Below, in pieces: positions 27,548 to 36,641 of a stretch of DNA of 64,000 bases (within the stretch, counting starts at the first letter, position 1; every line of letters begins with the position of its first letter). Under the pieces are notes generated by a model. That model was not told the origin of the DNA and made no database searches. It saw only the letters and a list, made by a program, of their open reading frames with translations. The DNA is from an uncultured Gemmataceae bacterium (GTDB lineage Bacteria; Planctomycetota; Planctomycetia; Gemmatales; Gemmataceae), in NCBI GenBank assembly GCA_937923405.1, contig CALDUY010000017.1, forward strand, positions 152,899 to 216,898, given 5' to 3'. The position numbers and the translations under genes were made by a program.

Positions 27548-28180
27548 ATGGACCCGCTTCGTTTGGGAGTGTTGCTGTCCGGCAGCGGAACGACGTTGCA
27601 AAACCTGCTCGATCGCATTGCCGCGGGACAACTGCCTGCTCGCGTCGTTGGCGTAGTATCGTCGCGTCCTGACGTACTCGGTGTCGAACGAGCCAAACAA
27701 GCTGGATTATCCACCTATGTCGTGACGCGTAAATCGTGCGCCTCACGCCAGGAGTTCAGCGAGCGCACGCTGCAACCGCTCCGCGAGTTCGGCGTTGATC
27801 TGATTTGCATGGCCGGCTATCTGCAGTTGCTGGAAATCCCTGATGACCTGCTTGGTCGAGTGATGAACATTCATCCGGCGCTGTTGCCGGCGTTCGGCGG
27901 TCAGGGGTATCACGGATTGAAGGTGCATCAGGCGGTGCTAGAAGCCGGCGTCAAGCTGACGGGATGCACGGTTCATTTCGCCGACAACGAATATGACCAC
28001 GGACCAATCATCTTGCAGCGCGCCGTGCCCGTCGAGGAGGACGACACTCCCCAGACGCTGCAAGCGCGTGTCTTCGCCGCCGAGTGCGAGGCGTATCCGG
28101 AGGCGATCCGGCTGTTCGCTCAGGGACGACTCCGCATCGAGGGCCGTTGCGTTCGCGTCCTCCCTGAGGGAAGCAAGTGA
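27548..28180 (+). CDS. purN: Phosphoribosylglycinamide formyltransferase
   Basis: The 210-residue enzyme transfers a formyl group from 10-formyl-tetrahydrofolate to GAR in purine synthesis. It shows the phosphate-binding loop LLSGSGTTLQNLL and the catalytic triad Asn-His-Asp in MNIHPALLPAFGG and the EYDHGPIIL loop. Length is typical. The ATG at 27548 lies 17 bases after the glycerate-kinase stop and follows GGAG; in-frame upstream ATGs lie inside the neighbouring gene. Confidence 0.95.
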   Translation: MDPLRLGVLLSGSGTTLQNLLDRIAAGQLPARVVGVVSSRPDVLGVERAKQAGLSTYVVTRKSCASRQEFSERTLQPLREFGVDLICMAGYLQLLEIPDDLLGRVMNIHPALLPAFGGQGYHGLKVHQAVLEAGVKLTGCTVHFADNEYDHGPIILQRAVPVEEDDTPQTLQARVFAAECEAYPEAIRLFAQGRLRIEGRCVRVLPEGSK

Positions 28181-28204
28181 TGGTTACTGCTACTCGCGAC
28201 ACAA

Positions 28205-29188
28205 CTACCATTCGACGAGTTGTCCGACTCCCTCAGCGAGGGCCCGCTGATAGATCCGGCCAGCAACGACGACGTCCTCGATGGCGATGCCCAGGGACTT
28301 GAACAGTGTGATGTCCTGCGGCTGTTTCCGCACGGGATAACGTCCGACGATCACCTGTCCCAGTTCACGAATGTTGGCCCAGTGCAGGACGCCCTCTTCG
28401 ATGGCCTGAGTAAAGTCGCCGGCTTCCAAACGAGCTTGATCCTTACTATCAACGACCACATCGGCACACTTGCAAATGGTGCTGACATCGAGTTCGGCTT
28501 TGCCCAGGAAGTTCGAACCAATGGCGTTGATGTGACAACCCGGCTGGAGCCAATGGCCCAAGAGGACTGGTTCCCGACTCGTCGTCGCGGTGACAATAAT
28601 GTCCTTGCCCTCGGCGGCATGCTCGGGTCGAGACACCGCGACAACCTCCACGCCGCACAGCTGGCTCATCTCGCTAGCAAAAGCCTTGCGGCGCTCTTCG
28701 GTGCGGCTGTAGACGGCAACTCGACGAATAGGACGCACTTTGCAGATGGCTTCGACCTGCGTTCGGGCCTGCTTGCCGGAGCCGAACACGCCCAACTCGC
28801 AGGCGTCGGCCCGAGCCATGTACCGGGTGGCCACTCCGGAAGCTGCTCCCGTGCGAATCTGGCCGAGATGATCCGCCTTCATTAGCGATAAAAGCGATCC
28901 AGTTTTTCCGTCAAACAGGGTGACAATGAAGGTGGCTCCGCCTTTGCGGCTGGTGGCGTAGACTTTGGTACCCATCACGCCCAGGGACTTGGCTGCTGAC
29001 CCCATGACGTGCAGGACAGAATGATCGGTCTGCACCCGCTGTCGGGGAATCAGGTGAGCCTCGTCCAGGGCCATTTTGCGCAGACCCTGTTCGACGGCCT
29101 CCAGTGCCAGATCCATTGGCAACAGTCGGCGAACGTCTTCCTCGTTCAAGAGTAACACCTGGCCTGGTGTCGGTGTCGGCAATGACAT
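28205..29188 (-). CDS. Ornithine cyclodeaminase / mu-crystallin family protein
   Basis: The 327-residue product shows the family Rossmann segment [20 protein letters not shown] and the downstream [11 protein letters not shown] and [16 protein letters not shown] motifs. Members include ornithine cyclodeaminase, alanine dehydrogenase and ketimine reductase; NAD(P)H binding is expected. The sequence alone does not separate these substrates. It runs convergently to purN and lies 24 bases upstream of nothing on its 5' side but follows the aminotransferase gene on the same strand, which suggests linked amino-acid metabolism. Confidence 0.88.
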   Translation of the reverse strand: MSLPTPTPGQVLLLNEEDVRRLLPMDLALEAVEQGLRKMALDEAHLIPRQRVQTDHSVLHVMGSAAKSLGVMGTKVYATSRKGGATFIVTLFDGKTGSLLSLMKADHLGQIRTGAASGVATRYMARADACELGVFGSGKQARTQVEAICKVRPIRRVAVYSRTEERRKAFASEMSQLCGVEVVAVSRPEHAAEGKDIIVTATTSREPVLLGHWLQPGCHINAIGSNFLGKAELDVSTICKCADVVVDSKDQARLEAGDFTQAIEEGVLHWANIRELGQVIVGRYPVRKQPQDITLFKSLGIAIEDVVVAGRIYQRALAEGVGQLVEW

Positions 29189-29212
29189 AGTTGATTCTCG
29201 CTGAGGGTGACG

Positions 29213-30400
29213 TTAGCGGAGAAACTGTTCCAGTCGATCTAGCCCGCCTTGTAACTGCTCTCGGCTGGTCGCGAAGGACAGACGGACAAAGCCTTCCGCG
29301 CCGAATGCCGCTCCGGGAACGACGTTGACGTGGGCCAGTTCCAGGGCAGCCATACAGAAACTCATGGAGTCCGTGATCGCCTTGCCCTGGATAGTTCGTC
29401 CGAAATGCGACGAGACATCGAAGAAGGCGTAGAAAGCTCCGTCGGGGACGAAATGTTTGAGGCCCGGCATGGTCGCCAGCCGCCCGAAGACCAGATCGCG
29501 GCGAGCCTCGAACTCCCGGCGCATCTGCTCGACACAGGTTTGATCGCCGTCCAACGCCGCTACTGCTGCTGCCTGACTGACACTGCTGGCACAGCTGGTT
29601 TCCTGACTCTGCACGTTGCCCATCGCCTTGATGACCGGTAACGGACCAACCGCCCAGCCAATCCGCCAGCCGGTCATTGCGTAGCTCTTGCTCACGCCGC
29701 TGATGGTGATAGTCCGCTCGGCGAGTCCGGGCCGTAATGTCGCGAAGCAAGTCGCCTTAGCCGATCCGTAAACTAGCTTTTCGTAGATCTCGTCGCTTAG
29801 CACCGCGAGGTTACTGTCGAGAATCACGTCGGCCAGTGCTTCCAGTTCGGGGCGGCTGTAAACACTACCCGTGGGGTTCGACGGCGAGTTTAGCATCAAT
29901 AACTTACTGCGAGGCGACAGTGCGGCACGGAGTAGCTCTGGCGACATCTTGAAGTGATTTTCCAGGCGCGTCGGCACCAAGACGTAGCTCGCTCCCGTCA
30001 TCTGCACCAAGTCGGAGTAGCTGACCCAGTACGGCGTGGGGATAATCACCTCGTCGCCGGGACCAACCGTCGCCGCTAGCGCGTTGTGAATGGAATGCTT
30101 GGCTCCGTTGGAGATCAGCACCTGTTCGGGGCTGACGGAATAGCCGTAGTTTCGCTCGTAGTAGCGGGTGACGGCGGCACGCAGCTCGGCGGTACCGTTC
30201 GCTGGCGTGTAGTGCGTATCGCCTCGATTCATCGCTTCGATGGCGGCGTCGCGGATGTGTTTGGGCGTCAGGAAGTCCGGTTCGCCCAGGCTGAAGTCGA
30301 ATACCTGGATGCCCTGAGCCTTCATCGCCTTGGCTCGAGCGCCCGCGGCGAGCGTCGCCGAGGGTTGCACTGCTGCCGCCATCTTCGAAATCGCGATCAT
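29213..30400 (-). CDS. Class I PLP-dependent aminotransferase (aspartate aminotransferase-like)
   Basis: The 395-residue product has the fold-type I signatures LNSPSNPTGSVYS and the PLP-lysine motif SGVSKSYAMTGWRIGW, plus a C-terminal RLSFATSREQL with the substrate-carboxylate Arg. This is the class Ib aspartate/prephenate aminotransferase group. GAAGGA precedes the ATG at 30400; the frame continues to 30523, but the extra residues are non-conserved and overlap the divergent glycosyltransferase gene. It is 24 bases upstream of the cyclodeaminase-family gene. Confidence 0.92.
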   Translation of the reverse strand: MIAISKMAAAVQPSATLAAGARAKAMKAQGIQVFDFSLGEPDFLTPKHIRDAAIEAMNRGDTHYTPANGTAELRAAVTRYYERNYGYSVSPEQVLISNGAKHSIHNALAATVGPGDEVIIPTPYWVSYSDLVQMTGASYVLVPTRLENHFKMSPELLRAALSPRSKLLMLNSPSNPTGSVYSRPELEALADVILDSNLAVLSDEIYEKLVYGSAKATCFATLRPGLAERTITISGVSKSYAMTGWRIGWAVGPLPVIKAMGNVQSQETSCASSVSQAAAVAALDGDQTCVEQMRREFEARRDLVFGRLATMPGLKHFVPDGAFYAFFDVSSHFGRTIQGKAITDSMSFCMAALELAHVNVVPGAAFGAEGFVRLSFATSREQLQGGLDRLEQFLR

Positions 30401-30496
30401 CAACTTCGTCCTTCTCGTTGCAGCCACTCCGTCGTTGCCGAGCAAAACTGGTAGCATTGTAGCGTCCGATCGAGCAGGCTGGGAGGGATACTCCGC

Positions 30497-31738
30497 ATGA
30501 TGCGTGTGGCTCATTTTGTGCAACGCTATCCGCCGGCACTGGGCGGTTCCGAAGCGTACCTGGCGCGGCTGGCTCGTTTCCTCGTTCAGGCGGGCGATTC
30601 TTGCACCGTTTTTACCACCACCGGAGACGCTCTAGAGTCGTTCTGGGACCGCACGGCTCGCCAGTTTCCCGCTGGCCGCGAGCTGCTCGACGGCGTGGAA
30701 GTGTGGCGTCTGCCGCTGTGGCATCTGCCTCTGGCCCATCGCTATCTACTTAAGGCGGCTTCGCTGGTGCCCTGGCCGAGTTGGCAAGCGCTCACCGTGC
30801 CGTTCAATCCTCTCGCTCCGGGACTGGGGCAAGTGCGAGGTGATTTCGACCTGGTGCATGCCAGCGCCTTTCCCTACGCCTTCCCGTTGATATGTGCCCG
30901 GCGGTTGGCTCGACGGTTGCGGGTGCCGTTCGTTCTCACGCCGTTTGTCCATCTCGGCGATTTGCACGACCCGCGCGACCGTACTCGTCGAGCATACACT
31001 ACGCCGGCGCTGATGCAACTGGCGCGGTCGGCGGATCGACTCTTCGTACAAACTCCCGGCGAACGCGACGAACTGTTGCGGCACGGCGTCGCCGAGGAAC
31101 GACTGGTGCTGCAAGGCCTGGGCGTCGATTTGTCTTCGTGTACGGGAGGTGATCGTCAAGCGGCTCGCTCCCGCTGGGGGGTCGGTGGAGAAGTGATCGT
31201 CGGCCATCTGGCCAACAACAGCGTCGAGAAGGGCAGCGTCGATCTACTGCTGGCCGCTCAGCGTGCCTGGCAACAGGGAGCGACGTTCCAGGTGGTGTTG
31301 GCCGGATCCCAGATGCCGAATTTTCGCGCCTTCTGGGCGAACTTTCAGCCACGCGGACGAGTGATCCGCGTGGGGGTGCTGTCGGAATCCGACAAGCGCG
31401 ACTTTTTTGCGGGAATCGATCTGTTTGCGCTACCGAGCCGCTCCGACTCGTTCGGTCTGGTGTTGCCCGAAGCCTGGGCCAACGGTGTACCGTGTCTGGG
31501 CTACCGCGCAGGCGGCCTCGCCTGGGTCATCCGCGACGGCATCGATGGCTACCTCGTACCGTGTGGCGATGTGGCCACGCTGGCCCGACGGCTGATGGAA
31601 TTGGCCGCCGACCGGCACTTACGCCAACGACTAGGCGAAGCCGGACGCGCCCGACTCGGCGAGTTCGACTGGACCGCCAAACTCACCCTGGTGCGAGAAG
31701 TGTTTCAAGAGCTGGTTCATCGCCGCGTTCAGTCGTGA
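30497..31738 (+). CDS. Glycosyltransferase family 4 (GT-B fold)
   Basis: The 413-residue product begins with MMRVAHFVQRYPPALGGSEAYLARLARFL, the N-terminal signature of GT4 enzymes. The C-terminal nucleotide-sugar domain includes IVGHLANNSVEKGSVDLLLAA and LFALPSRSDSFGLVLPEAWANG, with the E-x7-E acidic motif. It transfers a sugar from an activated donor, probably in surface polysaccharide or glycolipid synthesis; acceptor unknown. Two consecutive ATGs at 30497 and 30500 can serve as start. Confidence 0.9.
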   Translation: MMRVAHFVQRYPPALGGSEAYLARLARFLVQAGDSCTVFTTTGDALESFWDRTARQFPAGRELLDGVEVWRLPLWHLPLAHRYLLKAASLVPWPSWQALTVPFNPLAPGLGQVRGDFDLVHASAFPYAFPLICARRLARRLRVPFVLTPFVHLGDLHDPRDRTRRAYTTPALMQLARSADRLFVQTPGERDELLRHGVAEERLVLQGLGVDLSSCTGGDRQAARSRWGVGGEVIVGHLANNSVEKGSVDLLLAAQRAWQQGATFQVVLAGSQMPNFRAFWANFQPRGRVIRVGVLSESDKRDFFAGIDLFALPSRSDSFGLVLPEAWANGVPCLGYRAGGLAWVIRDGIDGYLVPCGDVATLARRLMELAADRHLRQRLGEAGRARLGEFDWTAKLTLVREVFQELVHRRVQS

Positions 31739-31880
31739 CGGGGTCGCTTCCTCAGTCGGGTTGACTTGTCAACGGGGATTGACTATGAGGAAGTAACGCG
31801 CCTCCGTGCGAACCGGGCCAAACAGGGTCGCGGTTGGTGTGGAGGCTCTCAGGAAATACTAGCGAAAGGATTCGCGGCCA

Positions 31881-32702
31881 TTGACACTCTCCAACCCCAT
31901 ATCGGGCCAGATACGCCGTGGCCTGCTAGCGCATGCGGTGGTTCGGCTCACGGTTGAAACCGTTTCCCAGATGCGCTGTGCGCCGCTACAGGCCTGTGGC
32001 GAGCCGTTCGCCGTCAGCTCACTGAAGCATTTCGATGAGCAAACCCTGGCGGTGTTGCACGCCCTCCACGAGGCGTTACGCGGAGCGAATCTGCACGTTG
32101 AACCAGGCACGCTGCCTTTCCGAAATTGGGGGGTGTTGGCCGCGCCTTGCTATCTGGGCCGGTCGGCGATGGTGCCCTCGATGTCGCGATTCCATGCCGA
32201 GGGAGCTTGGGGCGTCTCGCCACACATGATCCCTTATCGTTCGCTGCATTCGATCTCCGGCACGGTGAGTCAGTATCTGAAGATTCACGGGCCGAACTAC
32301 GGCGTGGGTGGCGGCCCGGGCGGTCTCAGCGAACTATTGTTGGCGGGCTTTTCTCTGCTGGAAACCCAGCCATTGCCGGGGCTGTGGCTGATTGCTAGCC
32401 GCATCCATCCCGACACCGGTTTGGACGACAATGGTCGCCCCCCCGCCGATTCTTCCTGTGAAGCGATCGTGCTGGCCTTGGTACCGGAGTCGGTTGTCAC
32501 GCCGTATGTCGTCGAGTACACCCCAACTCCGACTGTTTCGTTCGAGCAGTTGGCCGAGCTGTTCGACTCCCTGGACAAAGTGCCGGAATGTCGGCTGCTC
32601 TGTCCGTTCGGCAGCCTGACTTTCCGTCGCAAGCTGCACCTGCACGGACCGCATCTCTCCTTCACCGCCATGACCGCCGCCACGGGGAGAAAGCGTCTAT
32701 GA
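31881..32702 (+). CDS. Thiolase-fold protein resembling a ketosynthase chain-length-factor partner
   Basis: The 273-residue product lies directly upstream of a ketosynthase and overlaps it by four bases (ATGA). A segment with PSMSRFHAEGAWGVSPHMIPY followed by HGPNYGVGGGPGGLSELLLAG has the layout of the ketosynthase nucleophile elbow, but the active-site Cys position is Gly. Loss of Cys in the first partner of a KS pair is what chain-length factors show. The similarity is weak, so this is an inference. The start is a TTG at 31881 after AAAGGA; an alternative is not obvious. Confidence 0.55.
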   Translation: MTLSNPISGQIRRGLLAHAVVRLTVETVSQMRCAPLQACGEPFAVSSLKHFDEQTLAVLHALHEALRGANLHVEPGTLPFRNWGVLAAPCYLGRSAMVPSMSRFHAEGAWGVSPHMIPYRSLHSISGTVSQYLKIHGPNYGVGGGPGGLSELLLAGFSLLETQPLPGLWLIASRIHPDTGLDDNGRPPADSSCEAIVLALVPESVVTPYVVEYTPTPTVSFEQLAELFDSLDKVPECRLLCPFGSLTFRRKLHLHGPHLSFTAMTAATGRKRL

Positions 32703-33910
32703 ACGATCGCGTGTGGATCACCGGAGTTGGAACCTGTACGCCGATGGGGTGCTCGTTCGACGAGTTCGCGGCCACTCTGTTGTCGGGGCGTTCGACGATT
32801 GAGCGGGTGCGCGGCTTCTCGATTGAGGAACACCCCTGCCAAATCGCCGGCCAGGTCCTCTCTGTGCCCTGTCCCGAGGGCGAAGACCCTGCCGCCTTCG
32901 CTCAATTGCATCGCACCGAGCAGATGGTGCGCTACTGTTGCATTCGCGCCCTTTGCGACTCGGGATTATGGGAGAAACGACACCGCCTGAGAATCGGTAT
33001 CTCGCTAGGCGTCGGCGCGGAGTGGATGTTGCCCTGGGAATCAGACGGGCTGCGACATTATCACGCGGCTTGGCAACCGCCCGTGACGCAGACGAGTTTG
33101 GTGGAGCGCACTCGACTGCAACTAGGGATCAGCGGCCCAGCGGTTACCGTTTCCGCCGCTTGTGCCAGCGGCAATGTGGCCATCGCTCAGGCACGAGCTT
33201 GGCTCCGGCTGGGCTGGGTCGATGTTTGTCTCGCAGGTGGTTGTGACATGGCGGTGTCTCCCATGTCGTTGGCAGCGTTTGGCAACCTGCGTGCTCTGTC
33301 GCGGAAGAACCATAATCCAACCGGGGCCTCTCGACCGTTCGATCGAAGCCGGGATGGCTTCGTCATGAGCGAGGGAGGCACGGTGTTCGTGCTGGAACGC
33401 GACGCCGAAGCTCGCCGACGTGGAGCCACTCTTCATGCCGAGGTCGCCGGCTGTGGTCTCTCCAGCGACGCGCATCACCTGGTAATTCCCAGCCCCGACC
33501 CCAAACCAGCCATGGCCGCTGTTCAGGCGGCGTTGCTTGATGCCTGTCTCAGTCCGTCCGAGGTGGACTACGTCAATGCCCATGCGACTAGCACTCCGGT
33601 CGGCGACGTGGCCGAGGCGCGCGTCCTGACGATGATCTTTGGCGAGGAGACCCGCCGAGTACCGGTCAGTTCCACCAAGAGCATGACCGGGCATCTGCTG
33701 ACCGCTGCCGCTGCCGTCGAGGCTCTGGCCTGCATCGTGGCCATGAAACATCGCAGCATTCCACCCACGATCAATCTCGATGATCCCGATCCGGAATGTG
33801 ATCTTTGTCATGTCGCCCACACCCCGCGTGAGCAGCCGGTGCGTGTGGCCATGTCCAACTCGTTTGGCTTCGGCGGCAGCAACACTTGCCTGATTCTCCG
33901 CGCCGCCTAA
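32699..33910 (+). CDS. Beta-ketoacyl-ACP synthase (FabF/KAS II family)
   Basis: The 403-residue product has the complete Cys-His-His triad of decarboxylating ketosynthases: Cys in VSAACASGNVAIAQA, His in VNAHATSTPVGDVAEA and His in SMTGHLLTAAAAVEAL. The C-terminus SNSFGFGGSNTCLIL is typical. It condenses acyl chains with malonyl-ACP. Because it is coupled to a degenerate partner gene and no other fatty-acid gene is adjacent, it may serve a specialised lipid or polyketide rather than housekeeping synthesis. The ATG at 32699 overlaps the upstream stop. Confidence 0.92.
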   Translation: MNDRVWITGVGTCTPMGCSFDEFAATLLSGRSTIERVRGFSIEEHPCQIAGQVLSVPCPEGEDPAAFAQLHRTEQMVRYCCIRALCDSGLWEKRHRLRIGISLGVGAEWMLPWESDGLRHYHAAWQPPVTQTSLVERTRLQLGISGPAVTVSAACASGNVAIAQARAWLRLGWVDVCLAGGCDMAVSPMSLAAFGNLRALSRKNHNPTGASRPFDRSRDGFVMSEGGTVFVLERDAEARRRGATLHAEVAGCGLSSDAHHLVIPSPDPKPAMAAVQAALLDACLSPSEVDYVNAHATSTPVGDVAEARVLTMIFGEETRRVPVSSTKSMTGHLLTAAAAVEALACIVAMKHRSIPPTINLDDPDPECDLCHVAHTPREQPVRVAMSNSFGFGGSNTCLILRAA

Positions 33911-33920
33911 GTCGATCGAC

Positions 33921-34574
33921 TCAGCGAATTCGCCTGCCCAGTAGGTGGTGAAACTCGGCTTCGTCGATGGGGCGAAAACGCACCCGATCGCCGACACGCA
34001 GCGGGAAGTAATTGGTGACGACATCGACGAGTTGCAAAGGCGTTCGCCCGATCAGATTCCAGCCGCCCGGACGCGCTTCGGGATAGATGCCGGTCTGCCG
34101 GCCTGTCAGTCCGACGCTGCCCGGCTCGACGCGGAGTCGCGGCGACTCCAGACGAGGCACCCCGCATAATTCCGAGGGTAAATATCCTAAATAGGGAAAT
34201 CCGGGGCAGAAGCCGATCGCGTAGACCGTGTAGTCGATGCTGCTGTGTCGGCGAACCACTTCGTCGAGGGGCAGGCCGGTATACCGCGCGACTCGTTCCA
34301 GATCCGGCCCCAGCGCATAACAGCAGGGGATCTCGTGCAGAGGGCCGAACTGCTCCGGAAGCGAGGCTGGTTCGACGGTCGCCAGCTGTCGCAGCAGTTC
34401 GCCCACACGGAGTTGCTCCGGATCATGGAACACGGCCACCGTCGCATAGGCGCTGACGACATCGATCAGCCACGGGGGGCGTTGCTGTCGCAATCCCTCG
34501 GCCCAGGCCAATGCGTCCTGCTCGTGCTCGAATCGAGCCAACGCTCCTTGATCGCCCATCGCTTCCAGCTGCAT
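33921..34574 (-). CDS. pxpB: 5-oxoprolinase subunit PxpB / KipI-like (carboxyltransferase C-D domain)
   Basis: The 217-residue product has the PxpB/KipI signature: IDYTVYAIGFCPGFPYLGYL, then RVEPGSVGLTGRQTGIYPEA and RPGGWNLIGRTPLQL. PxpB works with PxpC and PxpA to hydrolyse 5-oxoproline to glutamate; some homologues (KipI) inhibit a sporulation kinase. No pxpA or pxpC is nearby, so function is uncertain beyond the family. GGGAG precedes the ATG at 34574; the frame stays open to 34742, but that part lacks family similarity. Confidence 0.85.
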   Translation of the reverse strand: MQLEAMGDQGALARFEHEQDALAWAEGLRQQRPPWLIDVVSAYATVAVFHDPEQLRVGELLRQLATVEPASLPEQFGPLHEIPCCYALGPDLERVARYTGLPLDEVVRRHSSIDYTVYAIGFCPGFPYLGYLPSELCGVPRLESPRLRVEPGSVGLTGRQTGIYPEARPGGWNLIGRTPLQLVDVVTNYFPLRVGDRVRFRPIDEAEFHHLLGRRIR

Positions 34575-34781
34575 CCCAGGTGCTCCCGTCAGGATCTGGT
34601 ACGATTTTGTGAAATGACTCCACTCGGCAAGCGTCAACTCTGAGGAGGGACGCAGATCAGCTGATGTTCCTGGTCGATCGGCACGCGGCGGCGTTGACGT
34701 TGTACGCCCGGCAATGGTGCCGCGCGCCGGTAGCCTCGCCAAACCAGAGGCCTGTTTCCCGAGTCTCTCGCCGAGCCTGAT

Positions 34782-35204
34782 TCAGAAGATCTCCCATTCG
34801 GCTTCACGATGGTCGTTGGCCGTCAGCCACCAACCGCGTAACGTCGGTGGGGAAGTCATCAGCGTCACGATGAGACTGACGACCTCCTCGCTGAAGTTGC
34901 GTTCGCGATCCTTACGGCTGGGCACGGGCGGCGACGTGGGATGCGAGTGATATACAGCCAGCACGTCCAGTTCGCGCCGCCAGATCTCCTTATGGGCGTC
35001 GAGCAAGCCGCGCGGCTCGGCCTCGTACTCCGTGGGACTGGCCAAAGCGTTGACCAGCGGAAACATCGCCTCCACCGTGGCCAAGCCCTCGCTCACCCGG
35101 CCCGCCAACAGCCCACAGCATTCATTCGGCTGTTCGCGTAGAGCATGGTCCAGGATCGCCTGATAAATCGCCTCCGGCAGACGCAGTCGAAATAGCATTG
35201 ACAA
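34782..35204 (-). CDS. JAMM/MPN-domain (M67) metallopeptidase-like protein
   Basis: The 140-residue product shows the JAMM pattern: an upstream Glu (PNECCGLLAG), then YHSHPTSPPVPSRKD with the H-x-H-x(10)-D zinc ligands. Prokaryotic JAMM proteins remove ubiquitin-like or sulfur-carrier tails or act in cysteine/cofactor metabolism. No ThiS/MoaD-like carrier or E1-like gene is adjacent. It is upstream of pxpB on the same strand, with 207 bases between them. Confidence 0.88.
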   Translation of the reverse strand: MSMLFRLRLPEAIYQAILDHALREQPNECCGLLAGRVSEGLATVEAMFPLVNALASPTEYEAEPRGLLDAHKEIWRRELDVLAVYHSHPTSPPVPSRKDRERNFSEEVVSLIVTLMTSPPTLRGWWLTANDHREAEWEIF

Positions 35205-35269
35205 GTCCCAGTCTCCTTCCCACCTTGAACCATGTAGTCGAGTCTATTTTTTTCCACTAAGGAGCCGCG

Positions 35270-36544
35270 ATGTCGTCAGGGACTGCGTCGAAGCGAGAGA
35301 AGGTTATTCTGGCGTATTCTGGAGGGTTGGACACCTCCGTGATGGTGAAGTGGATTGGCGAACGATATAACCTCGACGTGGTCGCCTTCACGGTCGATCT
35401 CGGCCAGGGCGAGGACATCGCCAAGATTCGCGACAAGGCACTGCGTACCGGCGCGGTCGATGCCGTCGCTATCGATGCCCGCAATCTGTTCGTCGATTGC
35501 TTCGTCTTTCCAGCGCTGATGGCTGGGGCGTTGTATGAGGGCAAATATCCCTTGGCGACGGCGCTGGGACGTCCATTGATCGCCAAGCTGATGGTGGACA
35601 CCGCTCGCGAGCATGGAGCCAAAGCGGTGGCCCACGGCTGCACCGGCAAGGGCAACGATCAGGTTCGCTTCGACGTGACCTTCCAGACGCTGGCACCAGA
35701 CCTGCAGATCATCGCGCCAGTGCGTGAGTGGAAAATGTCACGTCCCGAAGCGTTGGAATACGCCGCCAAACATGGCATCCCAGTCGAGGCAACGGTCGAA
35801 AGTCCCTACTCGATCGATCAGAACTTGTTCGGGCGGTCTTGCGAGTCGGGGTTGCTGGAGGATCCCTGGGACGAGCCGCCTGCTGACGCCTTTGCCTGGA
35901 CCGTCGATCCGCTTAAAGCGCCCGATCAGCCGCAATATCTCACCATCGACTTCGACGGCGGCAAGCCAGTTGCTCTGGACGGCAAACCGATGGATGGCGT
36001 GCCGCTCATCGAGAAGCTGAACCAACTCGGTGGTGCTCACGGGGTCGGTCGTATCGATCATGTCGAAAATCGCTTGGTCGGTATCAAGTCGCGCGAGCTG
36101 TACGAAGCGCCTGGCGCGGTCATTCTGCATGAAGCGCATCGCGAGCTAGAATCGCTCTGCCTGTCCAAACAGGCCCAGCGATTTAAGACTTTGGTCTCGC
36201 AAGAGTACGCCGACATTATCTATAATGGATTATGGTTCTCCGCGTTTCATCAGGATCTGTTCGCCTTCGTGGCCAGCAATCAGCGCTACGTGACCGGACA
36301 GGTGCGGGTGAAACTGTTCAAAGGCAATTGCGTCGTCGTTGGTCGCAAGAGCGAGTACAGTCTGTACAGCAAGCATCTGGCCACTTACGATCGAGACGAT
36401 CAGTTCGACCACGACGCGGCCAAAGGATTCATTCGTATTCACGGTCTGACACAACAGACCCAAGCTCATACCCAGTTGCTCAAAGGGGGCAAGGGGTTCG
36501 ATCTACCAGGGTTGCTCACCGAACGGCGAAAGGAGGATAGCTGA
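35270..36544 (+). CDS. argG: Argininosuccinate synthase
   Basis: The 424-residue enzyme joins citrulline and aspartate with ATP in arginine synthesis. The PP-loop YSGGLDTSVMVKWI is present, followed by VVAFTVDLGQGED, HGCTGKGNDQVRFD and SPYSIDQNLFGRSCE. Length is typical. The ATG at 35270 follows AAGGAG. It is followed by a candidate terminator, so it may be monocistronic. Confidence 0.96.
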   Translation: MSSGTASKREKVILAYSGGLDTSVMVKWIGERYNLDVVAFTVDLGQGEDIAKIRDKALRTGAVDAVAIDARNLFVDCFVFPALMAGALYEGKYPLATALGRPLIAKLMVDTAREHGAKAVAHGCTGKGNDQVRFDVTFQTLAPDLQIIAPVREWKMSRPEALEYAAKHGIPVEATVESPYSIDQNLFGRSCESGLLEDPWDEPPADAFAWTVDPLKAPDQPQYLTIDFDGGKPVALDGKPMDGVPLIEKLNQLGGAHGVGRIDHVENRLVGIKSRELYEAPGAVILHEAHRELESLCLSKQAQRFKTLVSQEYADIIYNGLWFSAFHQDLFAFVASNQRYVTGQVRVKLFKGNCVVVGRKSEYSLYSKHLATYDRDDQFDHDAAKGFIRIHGLTQQTQAHTQLLKGGKGFDLPGLLTERRKEDS

Positions 36545-36577
36545 GGTAGGATATTCGAGGGAGGTAAAGCTTCTCTA

Positions 36578-36611
36578 AAGAAGAGGTTCATTCTTCTTCT
36601 AGTGCTTTTTT
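36578..36611 (+). terminator. Candidate terminator after argG
   Basis: A 7-bp stem (AAGAAGA at 36578-36584, complement at 36592-36598) with a 7-base loop is followed six bases later by T6 at 36606-36611. The stem is AT-rich and weak. Confidence 0.4.
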
Positions 36612-36641
36612 CCTCTTTGTTTCCTCCTTCAGACTTAGATC

